A stretch of 64,000 nt of DNA from assembly GCF_030818695.1 (NCBI RefSeq), contig NZ_JAUTAR010000001.1:1854501-1918500 (forward strand), written 5' to 3'. The notes beneath the pieces are model-generated. The model was not told where the DNA came from. It worked only from the letters and a program-made list of their open reading frames with translations, and did no database searches. Position numbers and translations under genes: made by a program. The stretch is from Chryseobacterium sp. SORGH_AS_0447 (GTDB lineage: Bacteria; Bacteroidota; Bacteroidia; Flavobacteriales; Weeksellaceae). Of this stretch, positions 46,201-54,299 are shown in pieces (position 1 is the stretch's first letter; each line of letters starts with the position of its first letter).

Positions 46201-46879
46201 TATTGATGATAAAGCAATTGATTTGACCACTTTAAGAATCTCAGTACCAACTAAAACCGATGGTAATCATACTCTTTATCTGAGAAAAGAGAAGAAAGGT
46301 TATAGCCTGATAATGGAGAGTACTCCTACTTTTTATTCCGATTTTATTAATCAAATTGAAACAACTGAAGAAAATAAAGATGACAAAGATAAAGCTTTAA
46401 CCATTGCTGAAAGACTGGATGCATTAATAGATTCTGCTGATAATGAAAAGGATAAACAAGAGATTGCTGAAAAACTAAAAGAATTATCTAAATTTACAGT
46501 AAAGATTATTGATTTATTTAATCTTAAACCATTACAGCCTGAAAATGACTATAAAAGAGGTAAGAAACATGGTATTACATGGCAAAAATCTGATGTTATA
46601 CAAGAATTTAAAAAAGATTTAAGAGATAAAGGAAAGAGTTTTCCACTTGGAAAATGGGGTAGTAAAAAAGATTTAGATTATGCTGGTAAGCTTGCAGCAA
46701 CACTAAAAATTGCTGATGGCTTTAAAGATTTTCCCATTATGCCTGATAGTACTAGTACAGTATATTATGTAGATGGATCAGAATCTAAGCCTGATAGAAT
46801 CAGATTAAGAAGAAATAAGGATAATAAAACCTTCCATGGTTTCCCAATAGATAGTAAAACAGCAGAACCAATATATTAA
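43247..46879 (+). CDS. Modular eCIS effector 2 (1210 residues) with exchangeable toxin tip
   Basis: Residues 1-138 are the shared N-terminal module (QKPEKPVVIPLP, QGAEIMYGRFQESLAETGDI). Residues about 140-680 are charged, helical and Lys/Ala-rich. Residues about 690-950 hold three hydrophobic segments (SGAVSAVMAIVADPIGFLSN; GIKFIMSLLTPAGAFVKAAM; IPVVIGFLASLAGLGGLADK), as in pre-toxin regions that may insert in a membrane. The segment from residue 808 to about 962 (ending AIVKFWNFVKGKA) recurs as displaced copies downstream. After a Lys/Asp linker the tip (about 975-1210) is AT-rich and ends ESKPDRIRLRRNKDNKTFHG, then FPIDSKTAEPIY; its activity is unknown. The gene is intact, followed after 13 bp by an immunity-like gene. 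Confidence 0.75.
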   Translation: MKASKPLDKGSSNPHGPGKKQKPEKPVVIPLPVTEVANLQTQNPESTAVTAGSANPYSNRMNLNGTIAPVHGSQTIYDQGAEIMYGRFQESLAETGDINHPETKKLEKGYMSTLSISQVQDYHNQKNGTYLPKTLEEQAAAYQAGKSSSEVEVPAASGSDAPVEINPVADIAAESGMDEGFALPEIQEDAVRTTPTSSNNDPNFNQTIGLVKTTAKAKRAHATKEKAETHANAAAAVPAGERKSKAKGRQVEQLDQQKTGSFSASGFKVKLRDKIKGINLPVKQGEAENFKKRNNINAVNGLIKHDVMVSKNSVTGGIETVARQQPDETKVALRTATALPDPKIGSKASIRATEAMPPNRGDSELSQPIAKSYKSVEQQFAKNHITDEQLAKSNEPDFINALNAKKAAKAHTEQAPGEFKNAESKKLEASKREAQGKTNSTMDGMHQIRKGLLDSVTNKQHKAGEKNTAKHQEVVDKLNAIYAETKKTVDGQLGDLETKVVQLFDDGAKKAKDAFEMEVTQKLEAYKARRYGEWYDVRGYGNRIEDAWNKKLPDEVDKYYKQGKDHFMTAMDGVITKIAELVTTRLNAAKASITAGRQKVVSFIKNLPADVRKAVKGDIDAIQGQFRELENSISDKESSLIDSLASKYNNALKEVDELIVDIKKRNRGFLATVEDATVGVAKTIMEIRKTLTELLSGAVSAVMAIVADPIGFLSNLIAGVSQGITNFGTNIWTHLKNGFFGWLTGAMKNISFTLPEDLFSLKGIFSMSSQILGLTWNDIRSIGSSVVGEPVMKVLETGSEKGLEAVQVVRKEGVAGLWEHVKDQFADIKATVMDTIMDIIKTQAIQAGIKFIMSLLTPAGAFVKAAMMIIDLVKFFVRKAAQIMELVKAFTDGIKAIASGNVGSVAKAIENALGRAIPVVIGFLASLAGLGGLADKVVGVIQKIRQRIRNAIVKFWNFVKGKAHKLLNKIDVGKKDKKDKKGKKDIDDKAIDLTTLRISVPTKTDGNHTLYLRKEKKGYSLIMESTPTFYSDFINQIETTEENKDDKDKALTIAERLDALIDSADNEKDKQEIAEKLKELSKFTVKIIDLFNLKPLQPENDYKRGKKHGITWQKSDVIQEFKKDLRDKGKSFPLGKWGSKKDLDYAGKLAATLKIADGFKDFPIMPDSTSTVYYVDGSESKPDRIRLRRNKDNKTFHGFPIDSKTAEPIY
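45995..46131 (+). repeat. 137-bp anchor repeat, copy within the intact effector
   Basis: Base-for-base identical to 49957-50093. It encodes IPVVIGFLASLAGLGGLADK through AIVKFWNFVKGK, just before the toxin tip, and would serve as the crossover site for tip exchange. Confidence 0.85.
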
Positions 46880-46892
46880 AAATTATAATATT

Positions 46893-47396
46893 ATGTTTGA
46901 AATAAAATTTAATGTAACAAAAAAATTAGGTACAATAGACAGTGAAGATATTTCAGTAAGTGAAGCAATCTGGTCTATATATCCAAATTATGACGAAAAT
47001 GTAATTATCACTTTTGGGAATTACCTTATTTGTTTAGATAAAAGAGGAGATATAGCTGGTATGTACAATGACATTATATATATGCTTAAAGATTTGAATG
47101 AAAATGAAAATGAATTTCAAATGAGTTTTTTAAGTAGTGGTTTTACTGTATATTGGAATTTCAAAAAAGAAGAAAATTTAATCACAATTACACCTAAATG
47201 GATCTCTGCCGGATTGAAAGATAGAAAAACAAATTTATTCGTACAAAATGTTAGAGAGGCTAATTTTCCGATAACTGTTAATACTGATGTCTTTATATCT
47301 GAATGGCATAAGCTTTTAAAAAATATAAAAGATGATTTATTAAAAGTAGGTTATACTGAAGATTTAGAAAACTTTGAATATTTGAAAAACTTATAA
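46893..47396 (+). CDS. Probable immunity protein of effector 2
   Basis: Encodes 167 soluble, acidic residues with aromatic-rich strands (EAIWSIYPNYDENVIITFGN; FTVYWNFKKEENLITITPKW). No signal peptide or membrane segment, so it would act in the cytoplasm. No family recognised. It starts 13 bp after the effector stop, shares its low GC, and ends just before a terminator of the cassette-specific type, defining the first complete tip/immunity/terminator unit. Confidence 0.65.
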   Translation: MFEIKFNVTKKLGTIDSEDISVSEAIWSIYPNYDENVIITFGNYLICLDKRGDIAGMYNDIIYMLKDLNENENEFQMSFLSSGFTVYWNFKKEENLITITPKWISAGLKDRKTNLFVQNVREANFPITVNTDVFISEWHKLLKNIKDDLLKVGYTEDLENFEYLKNL

Positions 47397-47405
47397 TAAT
47401 ATAGG

Positions 47406-47435
47406 GCGAAATTTCAGTTGAAGTTTCGCTTTTTT
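47406..47435 (+). terminator. Cassette terminator 1
   Basis: GCGAAATTTC-AGTT-GAAGTTTCGC (10 bp, one G-U pair) followed by TTTTTT. Related hairpins close the other cassettes at 48193, 49554 and 51524. Confidence 0.8.
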
Positions 47436-47439
47436 ATTT

Positions 47440-47655
47440 GAAACAAAAGCCATTGCCCGCGGAAATATAAGTGCGGTAACCAAATCAATTGAAAAGACCT
47501 TGGGGAGATCAATCCCTGTATTGATCGGCTTTTTAGCTGCGTTGCTGAATCTTGGTGGACTGACGGATAAAGTCTTGGGAGTAATCCAAAAAATCAGGCA
47601 GCGTATTGAGAACGCGATTGTGAAGTTCTGGAATTTTGTGAAAGGGAAAGTGTAA
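47440..47655 (+). pseudogene. Displaced anchor fragment, cassette 2 (tip lost)
   Basis: An open frame without start codon reads ETKAIARGNISAVTKSIEKT and on to RIENAIVKFWNFVKGKV, then TAA. It aligns with effector 2 residues of about 888-962 and begins only 5 bases after the T-run of cassette terminator 1. The toxin tip that should follow is gone; a stop stands exactly where the tip would begin. Confidence 0.75.
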
Positions 47656-47716
47656 TCTTCCCGAAAAACTGGAGGGTATTTATAAATAGTATATTTGATA
47701 TCTTAAAAATAATATT

Positions 47717-48157
47717 ATGGGAAAAATAATCATATACTTAAACAATCCAAAATCAAAATATTTTATTACTCAGAATAAAGAATTAGTTAAAAGATGTTCG
47801 TCTGATATTCAAGATATTAATACGGATAATGAATTAATAATTAAAGTCATAAATGATGAATTAATATTGTATGTAGAAGAAGAGTTTATGTATTTTAATT
47901 TATGTGAAACGAATTATAATATCATATCTCAAAACACTTTTGTAGAATTACAAAAAAATAAACTATTACCACAATTTCTTCAATATTGTGACAATATGTA
48001 TGTAAATTTTGATTATGAAAATGATAAATTTATTAATTCTGAATTAGGAGAAAATTATCTAAAAAATAATATTCCGTGTTTAGTTCATTTAGATAAGAAT
48101 ATTGTAATTTTTTACATTTTAGATGAAGATGATTCATCCTTCATTATACCTCAATAA
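47717..48157 (+). CDS. Orphan immunity-like protein, cassette 2
   Basis: Encodes 146 acidic, AT-rich residues (MGKIIIYLNNPKSKYFITQN; ELIIKVINDELILYVEEEFM) with no membrane segment. Intact frame with an ATG preceded by TAAAAATAATATT. It lies between a tip-less anchor fragment and a degenerate cassette terminator, so it appears to be an immunity gene kept after loss of its toxin. No family recognised. Confidence 0.55.
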   Translation: MGKIIIYLNNPKSKYFITQNKELVKRCSSDIQDINTDNELIIKVINDELILYVEEEFMYFNLCETNYNIISQNTFVELQKNKLLPQFLQYCDNMYVNFDYENDKFINSELGENYLKNNIPCLVHLDKNIVIFYILDEDDSSFIIPQ

Positions 48158-48192
48158 TCATATGTTATTGAACAATAGTAACTAAAGTTAAA

Positions 48193-48216
48193 GCGAAATT
48201 TCAATTGAAGTTTCAC
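48193..48216 (+). terminator. Cassette terminator 2, degenerate
   Basis: GCGAAATTTC-AATT-GAAGTTTCAC with one A-C mismatch in the stem and only a broken T-run (CTTGTTTA). Same family as the hairpins at 47406, 49554 and 51524, but probably weak now. Confidence 0.5.
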
Positions 48217-48230
48217 CTTGTTTATACAAA

Positions 48231-49454
48231 AAGGCCAGGTTAGGAGTAAAATTTATCATAAGTTTGCTTACTAATAGTATCTCTATAGTTAGAAAATACT
48301 CTTAACATATCACCAGAATTAAACAAGCAATAGATACACTACAAAAAAAATTACAAATTTCTATAAAAGAATATGGAGTAAGTGGTTACTCAAATAATGA
48401 ATATATTGTAGAGAATGATAAATTTATATCATTGAAACTATCAAACCTACACTTTGAAAATTTTGATGCATTACAACCAGTATTCGGAATTGTAACATGT
48501 TTAAATTTAGATAACTGTACATTTAATACAAATAATATTGTTGATGAGTTAAAACAGTTTACTACATTAGAGTCAATAATAGCTAGGCCAACTTCTAGTG
48601 TAGCCGCTGAAGCTTTTTTACAATTGGAAATGATAAAAGAGTTAGAGCTTTATATTGATTATGAAATAATTCCAACGAATGCTTTAATACTAGATTTTAA
48701 AGGATTGAAAAGTATTAAAAAAATATTACTTCACTGTAATAATGTTGAAAGTGATAAGGTGATTGTTTTCAAAGGGGCAGAATATCTCAATACTCTTTAA
48801 CAGTTAATATTATTATGTGATTGCATGATAGATGAATTAAATAAATTCAAAAACTTAAAATATTTAGAAACAGAAAGCCCTCAGCTTCAAATAACGCATA
48901 GATTAGAATCTCTTACTACATTAGAAATGAAGATATGTAAAGAGGATTATAATATTTATTCTCTTGAACAATTTCCCAATCTTGAAAATCTGAATATTAG
49001 TAGTGGATATAAAATTAATTTGGGAGAATTAAAAAAACTTAAAATTTTATGTATCGGCGGGATGAATTTTGGTTTAGAGAATATCTCTACCTTTGATAAC
49101 TTACCCAATTTAGAGCAGTTAGAGCTTTATAATTCATCTGAAATTTCTGAAATCAAAAATTTGGATAAACTTTCGAACTTAAAAGTACTTAATCTCTCTG
49201 GAAACTATGAAATTGAAAATATAAGTGGTATAGAAAAACTAAAGAATTTAGAATACATCAATCTATACAAAAATAATATTTCTAATGTAAGTGTTCTGAA
49301 TAAATTACCAAAATTAAAAAATGTGAATGTTGCAGGTAATAAAATTACACAAAAAGATATAGAAAAGCAATTAGAAAAACCAGAAATTGCATGTTTTTTA
49401 TCTCTGCCGCAAATACCAGAAATAGCTTCTAATATCTGGAACAGAGTTAACTAA
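48231..49454 (+). pseudogene. Cassette 3: short anchor remnant plus interrupted leucine-rich-repeat gene
   Basis: One frame runs from 48231: KARLGVKFIISLLT matches the effector-2 segment QAIQAGIKFIMSLLT, then a TAA (48303-48305). The frame continues into a leucine-rich-repeat protein (LSNLHFENFDALQPVFGIVT) interrupted by TAA at 48798-48800 and resuming with regular repeats (KLSNLKVLNLSGNYEIENIS; LKNLEYINLYKNNISNVSVL) to 49454. No frameshift, only stops. The 209 residues after the second stop (ATG 48825) may still be translated. LRR proteins can be effectors or immunity proteins; which applies is unclear. Confidence 0.6.
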
Positions 49455-49553
49455 ATTTCATAAAAAACAAATAGTGTTCTTATGATAGTTTGATATTAAA
49501 TGAAAACTTGAGGGAATAATTTTGTAAAAATAATTTAATCCAAAGTTTACAAA

Positions 49554-49587
49554 AGCGAAATTTCTAAAACAGAAATTTCGCTTTTTT
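49554..49587 (+). terminator. Cassette terminator 3
   Basis: Perfect 12-bp stem AGCGAAATTTCT / AGAAATTTCGCT around AAAAC, followed by TTTTT. Closes the LRR cassette and directly precedes the next anchor copy. Confidence 0.85.
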
Positions 49588-49629
49588 AACATTTATAAAC
49601 AAATGTTAAATTCATTTTAAAAAGTATAG

Positions 49630-51043
49630 GTAGTCCGTAAAGACGGTGCCGCCGGACTTTGGGAATACCTGAAAGACCAGTTTGCCGACCTTAAAACAAC
49701 CGTGATGGATGCGATCATGGACATTATCCAGTCGCAGGTCATCTAGGCGGGAATTAAATGTGTGATGGGCTTGCTGACTCCTGTGGGAGCCTTCATAAAA
49801 GCAGCCATGACGATTATCAATGTAGTAAAATTCTTCATCCAGCGGGCCGCACAGATCATTGAACTGGTGAAAGCCTTTAGCGACAGTATCAAAGCCATTG
49901 CCAACGGAAACGTAGGTGCCGTAGCGAAAGCTATCGAAAATGCACTGGGAAGGGCAATCCCTGTCGTGATCGGATTCTTAGCCTCCCTGGCAGGTCTCGG
50001 CGGACTGGCCGATAAAGTAGTCGGCGTAATACAGAAAATTCGTCAGCGTATCAGGAATGCCATTGTGAAGTTCTGGAATTTTGTGAAAGGGAAGGCTAAG
50101 AAGCTGCTTGGAAAAATTGGTATTGGCGATAAGAAAGAGAAGAAGGAGAAAAGAGGAAAAGATACTCGTAATATTGAAGAAAAGAAGAGGGATTTGTATG
50201 AAGGAGTAAAAGAAGGAACTTCTTATTTAAGAAAAAATAAACGTCTTAAAAGAGAAACTGTTGATGATAAATTGGAGATTATAAGTACTAAATATCAACT
50301 GGTAGAGTTGAAATTAGTAGTTGATAAGCATAAAGAAACCGGAGAAGATTTAGTTCACCTCCATGGTAAAGTAAATCCTGAAGCAGAAGGTGATAAGATC
50401 GATATTAATTGGGATGTAGATGAAAAAACAGAATTAACTAAAACAGAGATTGATAGATTAAAATCTATGAATGGAGGGAATAAAGCATCTTATGAAAGAA
50501 AAACCTAAAGAAGGTATTTCAGCTATAAAAGAAATTAGAGTGATGATGAGCTTACCGGATGATATTATTTTTATAGGTGGTTCAATTAAAAAAGATACTA
50601 AAGAAGTTTTCTTTAAAGTAGGAAATGAAAGTATTAATATTGAAGAATACGGAGAAATAGATATTCTTTCCAATAAAGAATTGATTGAAGTAAAAACAGG
50701 AAATTATGTAATTAAACCTAAGGGTTTAAGTGAGAAAGACTTAAAACAGATTTTAAAGTTAAAAAGATTAAGGAATGGAGATCCGCAAATATATGATCAA
50801 AATAAAAAAATATATAATTTATCAAATAAATTATTAGTTTTACAGGTGGATCAGAATGAAATATCTCCTATTGTTTTAGCCCAACTAAGAAAACAAGGTG
50901 CACTGGATGTAATCAGATTAGGAAATGGTTCAGAAATAAAAATAAGTGAAATACCATTCGACGGAAAATATAGGAAGCCCAGCATATTTAGTGGAATGCC
51001 GACAATCAAATCATTACAAGATTATTTAAATATAAAATTATAA
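49630..51043 (+). pseudogene. Cassette 4: long anchor plus PD-(D/E)XK-like nuclease tip, broken twice
   Basis: In-frame sequence from 49630 (VVRKDGAAGLWEYLKDQFAD) aligns with effector 2 from residue 808, carries a TAG at 49744-49746, and continues through the anchor identical over 137 bp and a Lys/Glu linker to 50508. There the frame ends after KASYERKT while the overlapping +1-type frame from about 50471 carries on to 51043, so a small indel in the A-rich stretch near 50500 is likely. The second frame contains EYGEIDILSNKELIEVKTGN, i.e. E-x-D then ExK, the signature of PD-(D/E)XK nucleases. No start codon is present for the anchor; 49762 is an internal ATG. An orphan nuclease tip awaiting recombination is the natural reading. 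Confidence 0.7.
49957..50093 (+). repeat. 137-bp anchor repeat, displaced copy
   Basis: Identical to 45995-46131 in the intact effector, direct orientation, about 3.96 kb apart. Divergence begins immediately after (AAGGCTAAGA versus AAAGCACATA), where the tips start. Confidence 0.85.
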
Positions 51044-51046
51044 TTT

Positions 51047-51509
51047 ATGGGATTAATAAATAATTTAGATACAATAATTGTTATTAATAAATCAACAACT
51101 AACGAAGTTGTTAATATTGTACATCAAATTTTGTTAAGAAACAATTTTGATATTGCTATGGGTATGATATAATGAGAGAGATCATAGATAAAAACAAGAT
51201 TTAGAGTTATTAAAATCACATATAGCTGGAGGTGCAATAAATTATGAAAATAAAAATTGATATGATATTTTAGTAGCTTTCAGATCTCTTAACTATAAAG
51301 AAATAGAAGGTATTATTTTTTATGCTGATTCCTATTTTACCAAAACAGAAGATATTAGTAATATAATAAAAGATATTAGTAATAGTGAACTTAAAATAAT
51401 AGGCATAACCCAAGGACTTCAAATGCTAAATGATTTAGAAGTAGAAACAGAAATTGAAAATATATTAAACGGAAAAATCAATGAAGTATATAAGTATTTT
51501 ATTGATTAA
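51047..51509 (+). pseudogene. Cassette 4: broken immunity-like gene
   Basis: Starts 3 bases after the nuclease tip stop with MGLINNLDTIIVINKSTTNE, meets stops near 51170, and continues in another frame (YDILVAFRSLNYKEIEGIIF ... KINEVYKYFID) to the TAA at 51507-51509. At least one frameshift and several stops separate the halves. Position and size are those of an immunity gene for the nuclease tip. Confidence 0.55.
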
Positions 51510-51523
51510 GTAAATATCTTTAA

Positions 51524-51553
51524 AAAGCGAAACTCAAAAAGTTTCGCTTTTTT
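51524..51553 (+). terminator. Cassette terminator 4
   Basis: AAAGCGAAAC-TCAAAAA-GTTTCGCTTT, perfect 10-bp stem followed by further T (TTT). Same core GCGAAA/TTTCGC as the three other cassette terminators and followed, as in cassette 2, directly by an anchor fragment. Confidence 0.8.
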
Positions 51554-51560
51554 ATTTCAA

Positions 51561-51854
51561 AATAAACCACTGCCAGCCGAAATGTAGGTGCGGTTAGCCA
51601 AATCGATTGAAAATGCCTTTGGCAGGGCGATCCCTGTTTTGATCGGATTTTCAGCCTCGTTACTGGGAATTGGCGGATTAGCAAATAAAGTAGTCGGCGT
51701 GATCCATAAGATCCGTCTGCGTATTGAGAATGCGATTGTGAAGTTCTGGAATTTTGTGAAAGGAAAAGTAGCTAAAATTATAATGTTATTGCAAAAAATT
51801 AGCATAATCCAAAAGTCTATTCTTTTTTTGAATTACAGACTTCAAACATTTTAG
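51561..51854 (+). pseudogene. Displaced anchor fragment, cassette 5
   Basis: Begins at the same point of the anchor as cassette 2 (ACCACTGCCAGCCG corresponds to AAGCCATTGCC), contains a one-base frame change near 51590, then reads LAKSIENAFGRAIPVLIGFS ... RIENAIVKFWNFVKGKV and runs into 25 unrelated codons (AKIIMLLQKISIIQKS) before TAG-like end at 51852-51854. The remaining tip is missing. Closest in sequence to the cassette 2 fragment. Confidence 0.7.
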
Positions 51855-52382
51855 GGGAACTTACGAAATTGTATAAAAGATCAACATTAATTTAGTTAGC
51901 ATATAAAAGAAAAAGATAATAAGTAATTCAAATTTACAATTAGTAACGAATGAAAAGCTTTTGTTTCAAAGTTAATCTGAATATACAAGCTTTAAAAGTG
52001 GCAAATTTTAAAAACTATGTGCTTTCCTATTAAAATTTAATGATCTTACTATTTAAACGATATTATAATTTTCCATAAATAGTTCAGATTACGATTCGAT
52101 CTGATAAAATCTACCTATTCATCAATGTGTTTGTCCACAAGCTGCTGCAACTACTGAATGCAGCAGACTGAAAACTTGGGTAAGACTGAAAAAAATAGGA
52201 TTTTTGAACGCTGAAATTAAGTAGGGAATCATCTGATTATTAAATAATAAACATACTGCTGCTACAGCAAAAAGTTGGCGAAAAATTTTACAAAAATAGA
52301 GAAGATGAATTTTAAACTTGATATATGAACCGATTAAATTACGAAAAGCATGTCCAACACAAGGAGTTAAAAATAAAGTATT
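51855..52382. other. Non-coding stretch after the cassette array
   Basis: No gene seen. It contains the inverted repeat CTGCTGCA/TGCAGCAG at about 52142-52167 within a TGCTGCAACTA motif shared with 39675 and 42977, and a related ACTGCTGCTACAGCAAAAAG at about 52255. Probably end of cassette debris plus the fibre-gene leader. Confidence 0.4.
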
Positions 52383-54248
52383 ATGGAAAATAACAAATTA
52401 CCCACAAGACAGGAGCTGAAAACCTATTTTGAAACAGACAAATACCCCACCCAAAGCCAGTTTGCGAATTTTATAGATGCCTACTGGCACAAAGACGACA
52501 ACATCCCCAAAGAAAAGATTGAGGGTCTTGAGAATTTATCACTCAACTACGCTTTGCAATGGTCGCCTACCGACAGAAAACTTTCATTGTCCGATTCCAA
52601 AGGAGTATTGGTTTCAGAGATTTCTTTACAGACCTTGGATGATGAAGGGACGGATTTAAGGTACAATCCTGAAACCGCATCACTCGAACTTTATAATGTC
52701 GATAACAAGCTGCTGGACAGTATTGCGGTGAGCGATTTTGTAAAAAATGTAGGAACTCAACTTACGTTAAATTTCAATACCTTACAACTGAAGGACAGCC
52801 GGGGAAATGTATTATCGGGTCTTACGTTTGCTGTATCCAATATCGGAGGTTTACAGTCTGTACTGGATAATAAAGTAGAAAAGACGGTTAATATCAATAC
52901 TGCTTATCCTTTGCAGGGCGGTGGTAATCTATCGGCAGACAAGTCACTCAGCATTCTGCAGGCTAATACCAATACGGCAGGATATCTAAGTAGTGCCGAC
53001 TGGAACACATTCAACAACAAATTTGATAAGCCTGCCCTAAACACGAACTATCTTGGAAGATGGAATGGGGCTGCATTTGCCAATAGCATGCTTCAGGATA
53101 ACGGCACGAGCTTGGGAATTGGAAGCAATAATTATGGTGGTGTCATATGGTCGGTTGATTCTACAACCAAAGCGGCGCTTATTGCACCGAGAATGACCCA
53201 GTCTCAGCGGCTTGCTATTGCTCTTGGTACATCACAAACGGGGGCTATGGTTTATCAGACTGACGGATCTGCGGGATATTATTTATGGAACGGAGGTTCT
53301 TGGCAGTCTTTGGGAGGTGCCAATATCGCTACGGCTGATCTTACTAATACCCAGGCAAGAGTTTTTACTCAGAATGCCAATTTTACTTGGGATACCTCAG
53401 GAAACCCTTATTATTTAAAAGGACTTACAGATACCGGAAATAATTTAAAAGATTATCCTAAAGTACTTAAACTTAATCCTACAACAAAACAGGTCGTAGA
53501 AGGAGATGCATTAATAGTATCGATACCTGACACCTTACCCAACCCGGCTACACCGACCTCACAAACCTTAAATATCGTTCACACCTACACCAACAGTCCG
53601 ACGGCATTGGATACCAATGTCAAGGAATTAAATGATTTTATTATGAATATAGGAAATTTAGAATTTACAAATTTAACCGTAAATGATTGGAATTTGGTAA
53701 ATGCATCTAAGAATACGGCAGCTACTTTGACTGCCGCTGGAGGAGTATCTTTAAAATGTAGTGATGTTACTGCATTTGCCAATGGAGAAGTTATGGCCTG
53801 TGCTTATCCAAATTTAGTACTACCAGCAGATAAAAGTTGGGTGTTTATTATTGGTGGATCCGTTGGATCACAACTTTCTAACTATAATGTCCCAGTGATA
53901 GGAATTACTGAAAGTTCAGCTAAATCTAATGTAGGTCTATTAAACGGTTTTTTGTCTTCTTATTCTGTAGGGTGGTGGTACAATAGTGTTAATTTCATTC
54001 CAATGGCTCAGGATTCAACACCGGTAGAACAGAGAATTAATATATCCGCGTCGGCAACGTGCATATTTACAAAAGTTGGTAATATACTAAATATTACCGT
54101 AAGGGCAGGTAATGAGACAAAAACTTTTAATACAGACGTGACTGGGGTTAATTCATTCAAGCCTCTTTGCTCGTTAATCAGAAGTTATTGGAATGATAAT
54201 ATTAATAATTGTGTAACCGGTTTTGGAAAATACTGGATCGAGCCTTAA
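52383..54248 (+). CDS. Tail-fibre-like receptor-binding protein (Afp13 role)
   Basis: Encodes 621 residues. The N-terminal LPTRQELKTYFETDKYPTQS followed by FANFIDAYWHKDDNIP is a typical attachment start of Bacteroidetes tail-fibre-like proteins. The middle contains the common fibre module AGYLSSADWNTFNNKFDKP and NTNYLGRWNGAAFANSML. Residues about 410-621 are lower in GC and have no repeats, likely the receptor-binding head (AAGGVSLKCSDVTAFANGEV; FGKYWIEP end). It lies downstream of the cargo array, far from the baseplate genes, 51 bp before the second ATPase. Target specificity is unknown. Confidence 0.7.
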   Translation: MENNKLPTRQELKTYFETDKYPTQSQFANFIDAYWHKDDNIPKEKIEGLENLSLNYALQWSPTDRKLSLSDSKGVLVSEISLQTLDDEGTDLRYNPETASLELYNVDNKLLDSIAVSDFVKNVGTQLTLNFNTLQLKDSRGNVLSGLTFAVSNIGGLQSVLDNKVEKTVNINTAYPLQGGGNLSADKSLSILQANTNTAGYLSSADWNTFNNKFDKPALNTNYLGRWNGAAFANSMLQDNGTSLGIGSNNYGGVIWSVDSTTKAALIAPRMTQSQRLAIALGTSQTGAMVYQTDGSAGYYLWNGGSWQSLGGANIATADLTNTQARVFTQNANFTWDTSGNPYYLKGLTDTGNNLKDYPKVLKLNPTTKQVVEGDALIVSIPDTLPNPATPTSQTLNIVHTYTNSPTALDTNVKELNDFIMNIGNLEFTNLTVNDWNLVNASKNTAATLTAAGGVSLKCSDVTAFANGEVMACAYPNLVLPADKSWVFIIGGSVGSQLSNYNVPVIGITESSAKSNVGLLNGFLSSYSVGWWYNSVNFIPMAQDSTPVEQRINISASATCIFTKVGNILNITVRAGNETKTFNTDVTGVNSFKPLCSLIRSYWNDNINNCVTGFGKYWIEP

Positions 54249-54299
54249 ATAAAATTCTTAGTAGAAAAATAGATTAAAATTCTCTAAAATAATAAACCC

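Noticed and set aside
47406..51853. CRISPR-like or simple tandem repeat array
   Set aside because: Repeated units are long coding fragments and terminators with irregular spacing, not short repeats with spacers.
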